Origin: Chara braunii
Lineage: Eukaryota; Streptophyta; Charophyceae; Charales; Characeae
Direction of reading: 5' to 3'
DNA: 25,609 bases
NCBI GenBank assembly: GCA_003427395.1
Contig: BFEA01000013.1
Coordinates: 3,300,662 to 3,326,270, forward strand
Below, piece by piece: positions 1 to 9,465 of this stretch. The notes under the pieces are model-generated. The model was given only the letters and a program-made list of their open reading frames with translations. It was not told the DNA's origin and ran no database searches. The position numbers and the translations under genes were made by a program. Every line of letters begins with the position of its first letter. Within the stretch, counting starts at the first letter, position 1.

Positions 1-60
1 GAGAGGAGAAGAAGAAGAAGAAGAAGAAGATAAAAAGAAGAAGAAGAAGAAGAAGAATCG
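1..60. repeat. (GAA)n/(AAG)n purine microsatellite
   Basis: Nearly pure run of GAA/AAG triplets with few interruptions, continuing as A-rich purine sequence to about position 100. The window starts inside it, so its full length is unknown. Confidence 0.9.
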
Positions 61-129
61 AAGAGGAAGAAAAGAATAAGAAAATAACAAAAAGAAAATT
101 GTCATCGATTACTTATCTGCGTCGGGTAG

Positions 130-345
130 CAACGACGATGACGAGGATGGCACGGAGTGGCGACGAGGACGACGGGCACGACGATGGCGACGACGATCGC
201 GATGATGATGACGTGGGACGACAGGCACGACGATGGCGACGACGATCGCGATGATGATGGCGTGGGACGACGACGATGATCGCGACGATGACGGTGATGA
301 CGTGGCACTGCGACGACGATCACGACGATGATGCTGATGATGGCC
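130..345. repeat. GAC/GAT-rich minisatellite with 49-bp units
   Basis: Dense CGACGATG-type low-complexity sequence. Two almost identical 49-bp units start at 176 and 225 with GCACGACGATGGCGACGACG, followed by degenerate GAT/GAC triplets. Long reading frames through it encode only Asp/His/Arg-type low-complexity peptides and are not credible genes. Confidence 0.85.
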
Positions 346-427
346 AGGTGATGGCGAACAAGCAGGGTGGGTCGGGCGGGTTCAAACCGCTCGGATACCA
401 GTGTGACGAGCGTGAGGCTGAGGGTGA

Positions 428-481
428 GCCGAGGGAGAGGAGAGAGAGAGGGAGAGAGTGAGAGCACACACACACACACAC
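428..481. repeat. GA-rich tract followed by (CA)n
   Basis: GA-rich sequence from about 428 runs into an uninterrupted CA dinucleotide run at 464-481. Confidence 0.85.
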
Positions 482-489
482 TCACTCGA

Positions 490-870
490 CACGACTGACT
501 CGAACTGAGGGCCGGACGCAGACACAATGGCAAGGCACAAAGTCGAAGTCTTGGATTCCGAATGCCGAAACAACAAGTCACACTGAGTACGAGCACAGCA
601 GCAGAAAACTGGTCCGAGCCTGGTCCCCGTACCATACGGGGAGCCGATATAAGTACCGGTGACACGTACGGTACTAGGGGCATTTTTGCAAAGGCCCCAA
701 GGGCAGAACTGGAAAATGCGGTATTTGAAAGTGGCGCCCGAAGTGCAGCATGTTGTCCAAAATCCTACGGTACCAAAGGAGGGGTTTGGAAAAGGGTGCG
801 AGGCCGAAAACGGGATGCAGACGAAACAGCAAAAAGACCAGGGATCGAGCCCTGGAGGAGTCCGTAACAT
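490..870. other. Non-coding stretch with a small hairpin
   Basis: No recognisable protein in any frame. A perfect hairpin lies at 624-642: TCCCCGTA, loop CCA, TACGGGGA. Motifs of the GTACCG/CGGTAC type recur at about 629, 654, 668 and 766. Their meaning is unknown. Confidence 0.4.
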
Positions 871-991
871 CACTCCCCAACCCTGATGAATCACTATCAC
901 TACCCCCGAGTCCCTGAAACATCAAGCGTCACCCAAATACAGCCTCCAAAGGGAAGCGCCACCCTGAAACAGGCCTCTGAGGCCAATCGCC
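871..991 (+). repeat. Dispersed direct repeat, copy 1
   Basis: About 120 bp beginning CACTCCCCAACCCT and including CCCCGAGTCCCTGAAACATC. It recurs at 1614-1735 with scattered substitutions and small indels. The two copies are about 740 bp apart in direct orientation. No coding signal is apparent. Confidence 0.75.
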
Positions 992-1613
992 AGTCTATTA
1001 GATGAATCGCCAAGCTAAAATTAGCCCCTCAAAGTTTCCAAGGCCTCTGAGCATCAATCACCAACGTCCTGCACAACCCTTGGCAGGAGAGAGTCACTCT
1101 CTGCCCAATTCTTCTCGCCACACACTCACTACCACCACCCTTACCAACAACAACCTTGAAGATGATGAATCGCCATGAGACTCAACTCCAGTATCTCACC
1201 AGATGATGATGGTTGCTCCAACTCATCAATCGCTCCAGAGTTTGGATCCAACCAGCTGTTATGATTCTGGTTCTCTGTTGTTTGAAGACCAACACTCACT
1301 CACATAGATTCCCAGGTATGCCCATACATACACAGAAGGAAGGGGAGAGGATAGGATTATCACACCGCACAGGGAGAGAGAAACACAGCGGAAGACCTGA
1401 CTATGCGATATGACAGAGTACAATGAAAGTGCAATTCACTCCACCCAATCCTCACAAACAGTCATAAAGGAAAGCCGAGTAGATCACATCCAAGGAACAA
1501 TGAAGCAATGATAGTCTGAACCCAGTATCAACATTGTTTATTATACTCGAGAGTTTCGAATTGTCAGAATAGCCTCAAAACTATGATGCGCTGGCCAGAG
1601 ATGAGCAGCGCTT
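992..1613. other. Non-coding interval between the direct repeats
   Basis: No recognisable gene. Motifs of the GATGAATCGCCA type recur loosely at about 1001, 1163 and 1200, suggesting a degenerate repeat substructure. Short ORFs here look like chance. Confidence 0.4.
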
Positions 1614-1735
1614 CACTCCCCAACCCTAATGAACCGCTATCACTACCCCCGAGTCCCTGAAACATCAAGTGCCACCCAGATACAGCCTCCAAAGGGAATT
1701 GCCACCCTGAAACACAACTCTGAGGCCAAGCGCCA
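1614..1735 (+). repeat. Dispersed direct repeat, copy 2
   Basis: Second copy of the 871-991 repeat, sharing CACTCCCCAACCCT, CCCCGAGTCCCTGAAACATC and ATACAGCCTCCAAAGGGAA. The minus-strand ORFs crossing it show no family resemblance and are probably fortuitous. Confidence 0.75.
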
Positions 1736-3239
1736 CTCAAAGGATGAAGAAGAAGACCAGCGCCACAATATCTGATGATGATGAAGTGTCGAAAGACTTT
1801 CCGGGTGGAAGTCTGCAGCAGCGCCACCATTCCTGACAAGATGATCTCTGAGGAAGATGCTGCAGCTATAGCTGCAGCGCCACTTTCCTGGAACTCCACT
1901 CCGGAGGAGGGTCCAGCAGGGCACCAACTTCCCTCGCTTCCAGTAGACCTCTGATAGCCCAAGCCTCTGTACAGCCCCGCGTGCTGATAGAGTGCAGCGC
2001 AGGTCCCAGCTATGGCCGGCGCTCCGAAGGTCTGGCTATGTCCGTCTCCCTCAACGCTGAGTCGTCACCACTTCCAGTTCATGAGTTGCACAGCAGAGAT
2101 GTACTCGGTACCAACTGCCAGAAGCCCTGAACCGATGTGCCCATCCTATCTATAGTCTAAACTAGCCTAAACTCGACCTCCAGGGCCTCTCCCAAACCGG
2201 CTATAGGCTATAGGACCGTCCAGCAGCTTAGGCCCTTAGGGCCTGTCTGTCCTAGGGGTAGCCCGGGCCTGCTATTCGCAGTTACAATAGCGGTCGGAAT
2301 TCCAGTTAGTACGGGCCTATATTTTTTCCACAAATTTACAGATATGTCCCTACCGGATTTCCGTACAGGCAGGTCTCTCGGTTAGCCTTCAGCCGAAAAA
2401 AAATACGAATCTGACCTACAGATGGTACAGCCTTGACAAGAGAGAGGCTACAGGCGACCAGAAACCAGCAAGTCATTGCACTGATCTAGCAGCTTTACTA
2501 CCGTTTTCACCCAAATAGAATGCCCTGTCAGCATCACCGTATCTAGACGGAAAGTTTGTTGGAATATAACAATAATGACCGAGCATTGTATTGGGGTGAA
2601 GACGGTAGCATCAACGCTTCTGTGAGTTCTTTGGTCTACCCATTTGAGGGTTTGATCGCTATATAATAATAATATGTACACGCAGCCAGGCATGATTTCA
2701 AAGCCGCGAAGCACTCGTCCGTATCAAAAACCGATGCCTTGCCACCCGGAGAACAGCATATGTATATATAGTATGTATATATAGCACATATATATGTATA
2801 TATATACACACACAAAGCTTCCTAGCACACATACACATAGAGTTATGATATCAGGCTGGGGGGTCTATCATGTAGGCCTCTAGAGTGATTGCAAGAGCCT
2901 TGCATCTGAAGTTCCCTCGCAGCAAGGTCTGTCTGATTCCGCTTCCACGGGGGCTGGGAGGTCACTCAGCCTTGGTGTTTGTCACTGCTGTCTGGTCCAA
3001 GTTGCCCTTGATACTGGTATGGTGATGGCCCTGAGTGCTGGTCACATTAAGGTAGGATAGTAGAGATAGGGGGTGCACCAGGAGTATTAACATGGGGGTG
3101 GGTAGGGAAGGTAGGCCTTCGCCTGTCAGGGCAACCATTGACTGCCGCTGCTAGCAATCACTGGGTGTGTCTGGGCCTTGGCCTCTACAACACCATGGGC
3201 TTTTGTAAAAAAGAAAAAAAAGAAACAAAAGAGAAAGGG
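1736..3239. other. Gene-free interval
   Basis: No recognisable coding region on either strand over about 1.5 kb. It contains an AT microsatellite near 2757-2815 and a G-rich stretch near 3060-3110. It may be the flank of the tandem array that starts at about 3240. Confidence 0.4.
2757..2815. repeat. AT-rich (TATA/GTATAT)n microsatellite
   Basis: Alternating TATATA/GTATAT sequence ending in a short CACACACA run. No gene with a suitable spacing lies next to it to suggest a promoter. Confidence 0.8.
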
Positions 3240-3540
3240 GGGGAGTAGTACTTTATCCCAGAGCTTGGGCCACTCAGCTAAGTGCCGTGCACGTAACGGT
3301 TGACCATGATTGTGTGCATGGTATTGTATGCCTTGTTGGGGTACTTTAGGGTCTCTTTTCCTTACCCTCTGTGGTCTTGATTGTGTGCATGCGTTCATAA
3401 ACTGCTTTCGCAACTGATGCATGGACGGCTGAAGCATCTTGATTTGAGCCACATATCTTTCTTAAAGTGCTTTGTCTTTTGATTTCTGAAAAGTTGTAGT
3501 TTGTAGGTTCCCTCTAAAGTTGAATTTGGTGTTTCAGTAT

Positions 3541-3860
3541 GATTGAGACAAAAAGAGGGTCCAAGTGGGACTTCTTTTGGTTGGGACCTGGTCACAACCT
3601 ACATAGGACACATAGGTACCAAGGCAAGATTTGTTGTTGTCAGTAACATTCTCAAATAGAAAAAGGGTCCAGGTCGGACTCTTCTTGGTTGGGACCTCGT
3701 CACAACCTATGCGGGACCCATAGGTACCCATACAATTGGGGCACCTTAGACCCAAATCTGTTGTTGTCAGTAACATTCTCTAACTTGCTGGACCCATAGG
3801 TACCCATACAATCGGGGCACATTGGACCCAAATTTGTTGTTGTTAGTAACATTCTCTATC
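3541..3860 (+). repeat. Short sub-repeats of about 115-125 bp inside the array
   Basis: A sub-unit containing AGAGGGTCCA, TTGGTTGGGACCTGGTCACA, CCCATAGGTACC and TTGTTGTCAGTAACATTCTC occurs at about 3541, 3656 and (partial) 3783. Further copies lie at about 4640, 4776 and 5545. This is a second, smaller level of tandem repetition within the 1-kb units. Confidence 0.8.
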
Positions 3861-4027
3861 TTGTTGGACGTCGGAGTTTACACTATTGGTTGGAGCACCT
3901 GGCTGGGGTGTGTAGGGTCCACATATGACCCGACCAGGTTAATCGAGTGCAAGTTTGCGGTGGAGAGACTCTTGAGAGGGACTTCGTGATACAATTTTAG
4001 AGAGGCGATAGTGAAAGGCATGTACAC

Positions 4028-4246
4028 CTAGAATCTGGACCTAGGGAGGACATTGAGCGACTTTAGGGCTTCACTCAAGTAGGTGAGCTTGAGGGAAGCG
4101 ACCATCTCTACATCGAAGGACTGCAAGTGGCTACTTTGGTCTTCAACATCGGCAGGGGATCCAACATTGTACTTGGGTGTAGGGTAGAACCTCCTAGATG
4201 ATAGGACACTAGTGTAGGGGTTGCTAATTGGGTCAGGAGAAACCAT
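4028..4246 (-). pseudogene. Exon-like open segment, array copy 1, unknown protein
   Basis: On the minus strand this encodes a segment with DPISNPYTSV, YPTPKYNVGS, ADVEDQS, LQSF and EALKSLN. Most residues match the second copy (5055-5268), and many of the differences are conservative (V/L/I, R/K, T/S). I do not recognise the family. In this copy a stop directly follows the PRSRF end, where copy 2 continues into a splice-donor-like GTGAGT. It could be a duplicated exon of a host gene or simply repeat DNA without a stop in this frame. Confidence 0.3.
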
Positions 4247-5054
4247 AAGAGAAAAGGGGGTGCATTATACTTCACCTTAGAGCTCCGGCCATTGAGGTAG
4301 GCATCGTACACGTAAGGGTTGCCCATGATTGTGTGCATCGTATTGTATGTCTTGTTGGTGTACTTATGGGTCTCTTTTCCTTAGAGCTCGGGCCACTCAA
4401 GTAAGCATCTTACACGTAAGGGTTGCCCATGATTGTCTACATGGTATTGTATGGCTTGTTGGTGTACTTTTGGGTCTCTTTTCCTAACCCTCTGTAATCT
4501 TGATTGTATGCATGCACTCGTAAACTGCTTTCTCTGGATGAGTGAAGTTTTTTATTTGAGTGGCATATCTTTCTACAATGATTTATGAGCGGCTGTAGTT
4601 AGTAGGCTCCCTCTAAAGTTGACTTTCGTTTTTCAGTATGGTCAGAACAGAAAGAGGGTCCGGGTCAGATATTTCTTGGTTGGGACCTGGTCACAACCTT
4701 TGTTAGACCCATAGGTACCCAAACACGAAGCGCCCTTTTATCTCAAATCTCTTGTTGTCAGTAACATTCTCAAACAGAAAGAGGGTCCAACCTTTTTGGT
4801 TGCGGTCTGGCCACAACCTGCGTGAGACCCATAGGTACCTAGACAAGAAGGGCCCCTTAGGCCCAAATCTGTTGCTGTCGGTAACCTTCTCTGTCTTGCT
4901 GGAACTCGGAGTTTACACTATTGGTTGGAGCACTTGGCTGGGGTGTGTGGGGTCCAAATACGACCCGGCCAGGTTGATTGAGTGTAAATTTGGGGTGGCG
5001 AGACTCTTGGAGGGCTTCGTGAGACAGTTTTGGAGATGTGACAATGAGAGGCAC

Positions 5055-5486
5055 TCACACGTAGAATTTGGACCTGGGGATGGCATTGAGTGACTTTAGG
5101 GCTTCCCTTAAGTAGGCGAGCTTGAGGGAAGTGGCCACTTTTGCATTGAAGGACTGCAAGTTGGTACTTTGGTCTTCAACATCGGCAAGGGATCCGACGT
5201 TGTACTTTGGTGTAGGGTAGACCCTCCTAGACACTAGGACACTAGTGTAGGGGTTGCTAATTGGGTCAAGAGAACCATAAGAGAATTGTGCATGTAAGGG
5301 TTGCCCATGATTGTTTGCATGGTATTGTATGTCCGGTTGGGGCACTTCAGGGTCTTTTTTCCTTAACCCTTTGTGGTCTTGATTGTATGCATGCGCTCGT
5401 AAACTGCTTTTTCTCACCTGATGGATGGATGGGTGAATTATCTTGATTTGAGCGGCATATCTTTCTACTGAGCTTTGTCTTTTCAA
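5055..5486 (-). pseudogene. Exon-like open segment, array copy 2, unknown protein
   Basis: The minus strand is open for 143 codons. The first part (AAQIKIIHPSIHQ) also matches the minus strand of 3370-3452 (AQIKMLQPSMHQ). The last part holds DPISNPYTSV, YPTPKYNVGS, ADVEDQS and EALKSLNAIPRSKF, shared with 4028-4246. Two strong donor-like sites occur in minus-strand orientation: CAGGTGAGA directly after the IHQ codons (near 5415) and TACGTGTGAGT at the 3' end (near 5055). These could mark exon ends of a duplicated gene fragment. I cannot name a family and see no promoter or start. Confidence 0.3.
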
Positions 5487-5745
5487 TTAAGACCGGTTGC
5501 AGTAAGTAGGTTCCCTCTAAAGTTGAATTTCGTTTTTCAGTATGGTAGGGACAAAAAGAGGGTCCAAGCGGAACTCATCTTGGTTGGGACATGGTCACGA
5601 CCTATGTGGGACCAAGATTACTCAATGGGGACCAAATAAGAAGGGCCCCCTAGCCCCAAATTTGTTGTTGTCAGTAACATTCTCTATCTTACTGGAACTC
5701 GGATTTTACACTATTGGTTGGAGCACCCGCTGCCGAGGGGATCTC

Positions 5746-6032
5746 GGCTGAGACATAGTCCGCGGTTTAGCTTGCACCTTATACACCACTCAATTCTCCA
5801 TTGTTTCATCTCAGAACTGAGTCAGATGGCCGGAGCAGATCTTGTACTTTATTCGACCAGGCTAAGTCGTTGGATCACAACTCTCATTGTGAATTATTTA
5901 TTTATTTATGTTCAGATTGCTCTCTGGTCCAAATGTATTGTCGCTCCGAGTAGGAGTTCTACCTTCTCTTCTTAGTGTTTTTCAGTGTAATTCTTCCACA
6001 GACTTTATTGTGGATGCCCGTTGAGATGTCCA

Positions 6033-6091
<59 letters not shown>

Positions 6092-6311
6092 GCGAGAGGG
6101 AGAGAGACCGAATTGAGTGGAGACGGGTGGGGAAGAGGAGCGTTTGTCCAAGAGGGAATGAAAATAGTGTCCCCCTTGAGTCTTATCGATTCTTCGGCTG
6201 ACTGGAGGGTTAGAGAGAGAGAGAGAGAGGAGGGAGACGGAGAGAGACCAACTCTGCCGACTGGCGCCTCTCTAACCCACCTGTCGACGAGAACGGTCCA
6301 AATATGGCCCA
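5746..6311. other. Gene-free interval with GA simple repeats
   Basis: No recognisable gene. It contains a TTTA-rich patch (about 5892-5908), the long GA run at 6036-6089 and further GA-rich sequence at 6210-6250. ORFs here are mostly translations of the dinucleotide repeats. Confidence 0.4.
6036..6089. repeat. (GA)n microsatellite
   Basis: Uninterrupted alternating AG/GA for about 54 bp. Both strands translate to artificial Arg/Glu or Leu/Ser repeats. Confidence 0.95.
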
Positions 6312-7262
6312 ACCACAGATGAATCACTGCAATTGCAGGCCTTACTGAATGCAGTTGGGGAAGTGAGAAAACCTTATTTGCAAGCTACATAGTACTGTGT
6401 TCGCGTTCGGAGCCGAACGCGAACATGTTCGCCCGAACGACAATAAGCGCCAAAACCCTCCGAACGCGAACATTAAAAAAAAAAAAAAAAAAAAAAAGTT
6501 CTCAGATAAACCTGAAAAACAAATATGTTATGTAACATAACAGTACAAGCAACTCTTGCCTTGGTAACATGTTCAAATTCTAAGCCAATCACGAGTTAAA
6601 AATCAGAAGCCAAACTTTTTTTTTTTTTCCTTAACGAAAAATTTTTATGTTCGCCCGAACATGTTCGCGAGCTGTTCACGCGAACGCACGAAAACGTTCA
6701 CGCGAACGAGAAGGGGCGCGAACACGTTGTCGTGCTACGCAGTTCACTCTACGAAAGTGCTTTGCAATCCGAACAACAGCAGGAGGCAAAGAGAAAGAAG
6801 ACCAAACTCAATGATCAATTGACCATTCTAGGAACTGTTTCTACATTGAGCAAAGCACAGTGTGAGGAATAGATACAGTTCACCCTCGCTGCTATAGTTC
6901 AAGTACGAAACCTCGAAGACCATACCGGTCGGTTCCTCCAAGTCTTTGCAGAAATGCAAAAACTGCGGGACGAATTGACCGAGATGACCGACAAGTACCA
7001 TGACTTTGCGGTCGGGGTTGCAGAACTTCGACAAGCCTAAGTGCCTGAACCTCATTTTCTACCCCCTTTTGTCGAAGCTGCTATTGAAACAATTCTTGCC
7101 CCTCGTACTATTTCTTCTTCTACTTGGTGTGGTGATCGATCAATCGTGACCTGCAGTAGGTGCAGACTCCGCTGTTGGTGCAATAAGTGTCAATGCAGGC
7201 AGATCTGCAACTGCTGCAGCCCGAAGTTCGAACACTGTTGTAGCAGAAGATTCATTCTAGTT
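6312..7262 (+). pseudogene. Retrotransposon gag-like relic, interrupted
   Basis: The plus strand shows pieces of one gag-like protein in changing frames. From 6312 it reads TTDESLQLQALLNAVGEV. After a foldback insertion it resumes near 6742 with ESALQSEQQQEAKRKK, then a charged, heptad-like segment (TLAAIVQVRNLEDH, MQKLRDELTEMTDKY) up to ELRQA and a TAA at 7038-7040. In another frame it continues as an Ala/Val-rich linker (about 7150-7250, AVGADSAVGAISV). In-frame TAG (6873-6875) and TAA codons plus frame changes show it is dead. The coiled-coil then Ala-rich layout resembles the N-terminal gag of plant Ty3-type elements; that assignment is inference. The protease relic at 8022-8614 lies downstream on the same strand and probably belongs to the same element. 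Confidence 0.55.
6393..6733. mobile_element. Foldback/MITE-like insertion with CGAAC-rich ends
   Basis: About 340 bp with mirrored architecture: a CGAAC/GTTCG-rich end, an A23 tract (6475-6497), an AT-rich core, a T13 tract (6616-6628), and a second CGAAC-rich end. The left end holds a perfect palindrome, GTTCGCGTTCGG-AG-CCGAACGCGAAC (6399-6424). Both ends contain GTTCGCCCGAAC (6427-6438 and about 6650). GTGTTCGCG at 6397-6405 is the exact reverse complement of CGCGAACAC at 6717-6725. A candidate target-site duplication is GCTACATAG (6384-6392) against GCTACGCAG (6734-6742), 7 of 9 matching. It has no coding capacity. It sits inside the gag-like relic. An 8-9 bp duplication would suit a hAT or Mutator parent, but the outermost ends do not match perfectly. 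Confidence 0.55.
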
Positions 7263-7498
7263 TGCACATTTGGTGAGTAGTGGAGGGAAGCCCTTAAAAT
7301 CACGTGCTGAGTTAGTAAGTTAATAACCCATAACTGCTGAAACACAGACCTGAATTCGAATCTACATAATATATATTTGGCCCTGGTGCTTCCCTACCAT
7401 AATTCCAACGCCTACCTCTTTCTTGGCAAGGGGACCCCTACTTATTATCTGCAGGGGCCTTTCGGATTACCTGCAGGTTTTTTTTTAATCTATGTGAA

Positions 7499-7501
<3 letters not shown>

Positions 7502-7586
<85 letters not shown>

Positions 7587-7588
7587 CG
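7502..7588. repeat. Compound microsatellite (CT)35 then (CG)9
   Basis: An uninterrupted CT run (7502-7571) goes directly into alternating CG (7571-7588) and then TGCGCATGTATATAC. The long plus-strand ORF across it contains an artificial Leu/Ser run followed by Arg/Ala. Confidence 0.95.
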
Positions 7589-7644
7589 TGCGCATGTATA
7601 TACACATCAAAACCATTTATTTTTTTCTCGCATCAGCGATGAGC

Positions 7645-7982
7645 GCATAGTACCGCACCGCACATATGCGCCACAAGTATGGTGCAATTCCCTCTACCCT
7701 GACTATGTGCCTTGGGATAGAACTCGTTGGCTAGGACAGACTTTCCCTCATGAAGGATGTAGTCAGCCAAGAGGCACACGACCTCATTTGCACAGCAGGT
7801 GGCACGAAGGCAACAGACGGTTTAGAGGCAGCAACGATCTTGCTGCACTTGACCTATTGGAGGCCGATGAGGAGGCCTATCCAAATGAACATACTTTTGG
7901 TGACGACCAAGGGCAAGACACCGATACACCTTGTTCCTCATCAGCTCACGAGTATGAAATGATTAACGAAGATGAAAATTGA
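7645..7982 (+). pseudogene. Acidic open segment, possibly linker of the retroelement relic
   Basis: Downstream of the microsatellite the plus strand is open and becomes acidic (LLEADEEAYPNEHTFGDD, then YEMINEDEN), ending at TGA 7980-7982. It lies between the gag-like relic and the protease relic on the same strand, so it may be the linker or C-terminal part of gag/pol. I see no catalytic motif. The alternative is a chance ORF. Confidence 0.25.
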
Positions 7983-8021
7983 ATTCCTTGAAAAGATTGC
8001 CAATACTGAGGGACCAAACCA

Positions 8022-8614
8022 ATGAAGAACATCGTTCAACTCTCCAATGAAGCCAAAATCCTAACAAATTCGGAGGATGCAACAACCAAACCTTCGTTGG
8101 ACCTCCAAATGAATTGGAGAAATAGTAGGTTTGCCCGCATTGTCAAAAACAGGGACGTAGTCCAACAATGCTTTAAGGTGCAAGGAAACCAGTCAAGGGT
8201 GTATAGACGTTGTCAGCACACTCTACAACAAAAGAGGCGGAACAGGTACGTGGCAGTTCCTTTAAGGAGCCTGATTCAGTTCAGCAACCTCCTCTTGATG
8301 CCCCTTCTACTGCCAACTCCAATGCTGACGTTGGTCAAGTCCTGTGTGTCGAGCCTTGGGAAGAGTCAAGGAAGATCGACTTTCACTATCACTTGCAGCA
8401 CTGGACTGAAATGAAGCAACGTCGTTCTCAAGGGAGAGTGCAGCTGATTTTCTTTAAACTTCTCATCAACCGCTGTTACATCTGTGTGCTCATTGACTGC
8501 AGCTCAACAACCAACTTCTTCTCTCCTCATGGAGTCCATAAGTCGGGCTTAGGGATGAGGCAAATGGAAAGTAGGCAACAAAAAGTTGTCACGTCTCCTT
8601 TAGAGTCTCAATAA
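8022..8614 (+). pseudogene. Retrotransposon aspartic protease relic
   Basis: The frame from 8210 ends with a protease-like segment: ICVLIDCSSTTNFFSPHGV followed by KSGLGMRQMESRQQKVVT. In Ty3-type retropepsins this position reads [hydrophobic]-D-[ST]-G-[AS]-[ST]-x-[NS]-F, so the catalytic Asp remains (codon 8495-8497) while the following Ser/Thr-Gly has become Cys-Ser. Just upstream, FHYHLQHWTEM is a pre-protease spacer. The preceding part (8022-8210) reads in another frame (NEAKILTNSEDATTK). The ORF ends at 8612-8614, well before any reverse transcriptase. No RT, RNase H or integrase follows, so the element is truncated or was replaced by the next repeat. Confidence 0.6.
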
Positions 8615-9290
8615 ATGTTGTAGATATAAGAGATAATTCATAACTTTGTAAGAAGCACGCATAATCACTTCTAAAGCCTTTTGTCGTAGTATAGTTTCCA
8701 TCTCCTGCTGGAGATAATATAGTCTTACCTTTCCAAGATTCTAATAATTTTCCTCATCATTCTCTTTTGCAAGGAAAATTAGCGATAGCGAAATGACAGA
8801 AATCCAGAACGCGAAATCACACTGAAAGCCAGAAACCGAACATTGACCAAAAAGCAGATATCCACTGATATTCCACCAACGGAGAACCAAAGCATCGAAT
8901 CCAAATGTCAATAAGAGCATAATCTCGCCACCACCAACGTATCTATCCAGAGCCTTCCCCCTACTGGAGCTCAGCGCCCAACTACGATCACATAGCTACA
9001 ACTCAGCCTACGAATTGACAATGCATCCTGTTGACGTCAGCAGCAAGAAGAGAAGTACATAAAGATGTCCACCCTATCGGCCATTGCCAAGACCAAGTGT
9101 GTGCCCTCACATCATAAACCGCGTCTCTCTCTCCCCCTCGTCTTCTTCATCCACGTCTTCCTCTTCAACCACGAAGACCACCACCACCTCCACTGACTAT
9201 GTCCAAGTCCCAACCTGGTTATGAAGGCTGGGCTATGGATCTCCCTCTCGACACCCGTTGTCGGAGGGCGCTGCGTGCCAGCCCTCCACA
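8615..9290. other. Gene-free interval
   Basis: No recognisable gene. Notable only for a small hairpin TCTCC-TGCT-GGAGA near 8702 and a CTCAGCGCCCA motif near 8970 that also occurs near 22835, upstream of the second gag relic. That shared motif hints at related leader sequence but is too short to prove it. Confidence 0.35.
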
Positions 9291-9465
9291 GTGTACCAAG
9301 CTCACCTTGCTCACGATCCTCCATGGTGTACCAAGCTCACCTTGCTCACGATCCTTCACGGTGTACCAAACTCACTTGCTCACGATCCTTCATAGTGTAC
9401 CAAGCACAACTTGCTCACGATCCTTTGTAGTGTACGGCTTCAGCAGTGTGCTAGGCGCACCTTAC
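9291..9465 (+). repeat. 35-bp minisatellite, about four copies
   Basis: Units start with GTGTACC at 9291, 9326, 9361 and 9395, with a partial unit at 9430, giving a period of 34-35 bp. The shared core is CTTGCTCACGATCCT. Because 35 is not a multiple of 3, all plus frames stay open and give artificial ORFs. Confidence 0.9.

Larger units (their letters stand above)
3240..5745. repeat. Nested tandem array, units of about 0.9-1.1 kb
   Basis: Three landmark blocks recur in the same order. (i) An ACGTAAGGGTTGCCCATGAT-type block at about 3292, 4310, 4410 and 5287. (ii) A CCCTCTAAAGTTGA...TTTCAGTATG block at about 3510, 4610 and 5514. (iii) A GGAGTTTACACTATTGGTTG-type block at about 3871, 4907 and 5703. 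The array therefore holds about two and a half long units. The 100-bp spacing of the 4310 and 4410 blocks shows a further local duplication. Copies differ by many substitutions and indels, so the array is old. Open segments on the minus strand are described separately. Confidence 0.85.

Noticed and set aside
365-395. tRNA T-arm-like GGTTCAAACC, and GGATCGAGCC near 840
   Set aside because: No acceptor, D or anticodon arms at the required spacing.
102-683. 193-residue minus-strand ORF
   Set aside because: Crosses GAC/GAT and GA/CA low-complexity DNA. It is made of Ser/His/Arg/Val runs with no family pattern.
3240-5745. CRISPR-like array
   Set aside because: Repeats are long, diverged and nested, with no regular short repeats and unique spacers. 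The context is eukaryotic.
5959-6327. ORFs on both strands across the GA repeat
   Set aside because: They are open only because the dinucleotide repeat lacks stops. The translations are Arg/Glu or Leu/Ser repeats.
7041-7280. Cys-rich 79-residue ORF (CSRCRLRCWCNKCQCRQ) resembling a metal-binding or defensin-like peptide
   Set aside because: An alternative frame of the same DNA gives an Ala/Val-rich gag-type linker, and the start directly follows the gag stop. The cysteines come from repeated TGC/TGT in the wrong frame.
7377-7640. Start of the 201-residue plus-strand ORF with a Leu/Ser run that mimics a membrane segment
   Set aside because: The run is translated (CT)n and the following Arg/Ala is (CG)n.
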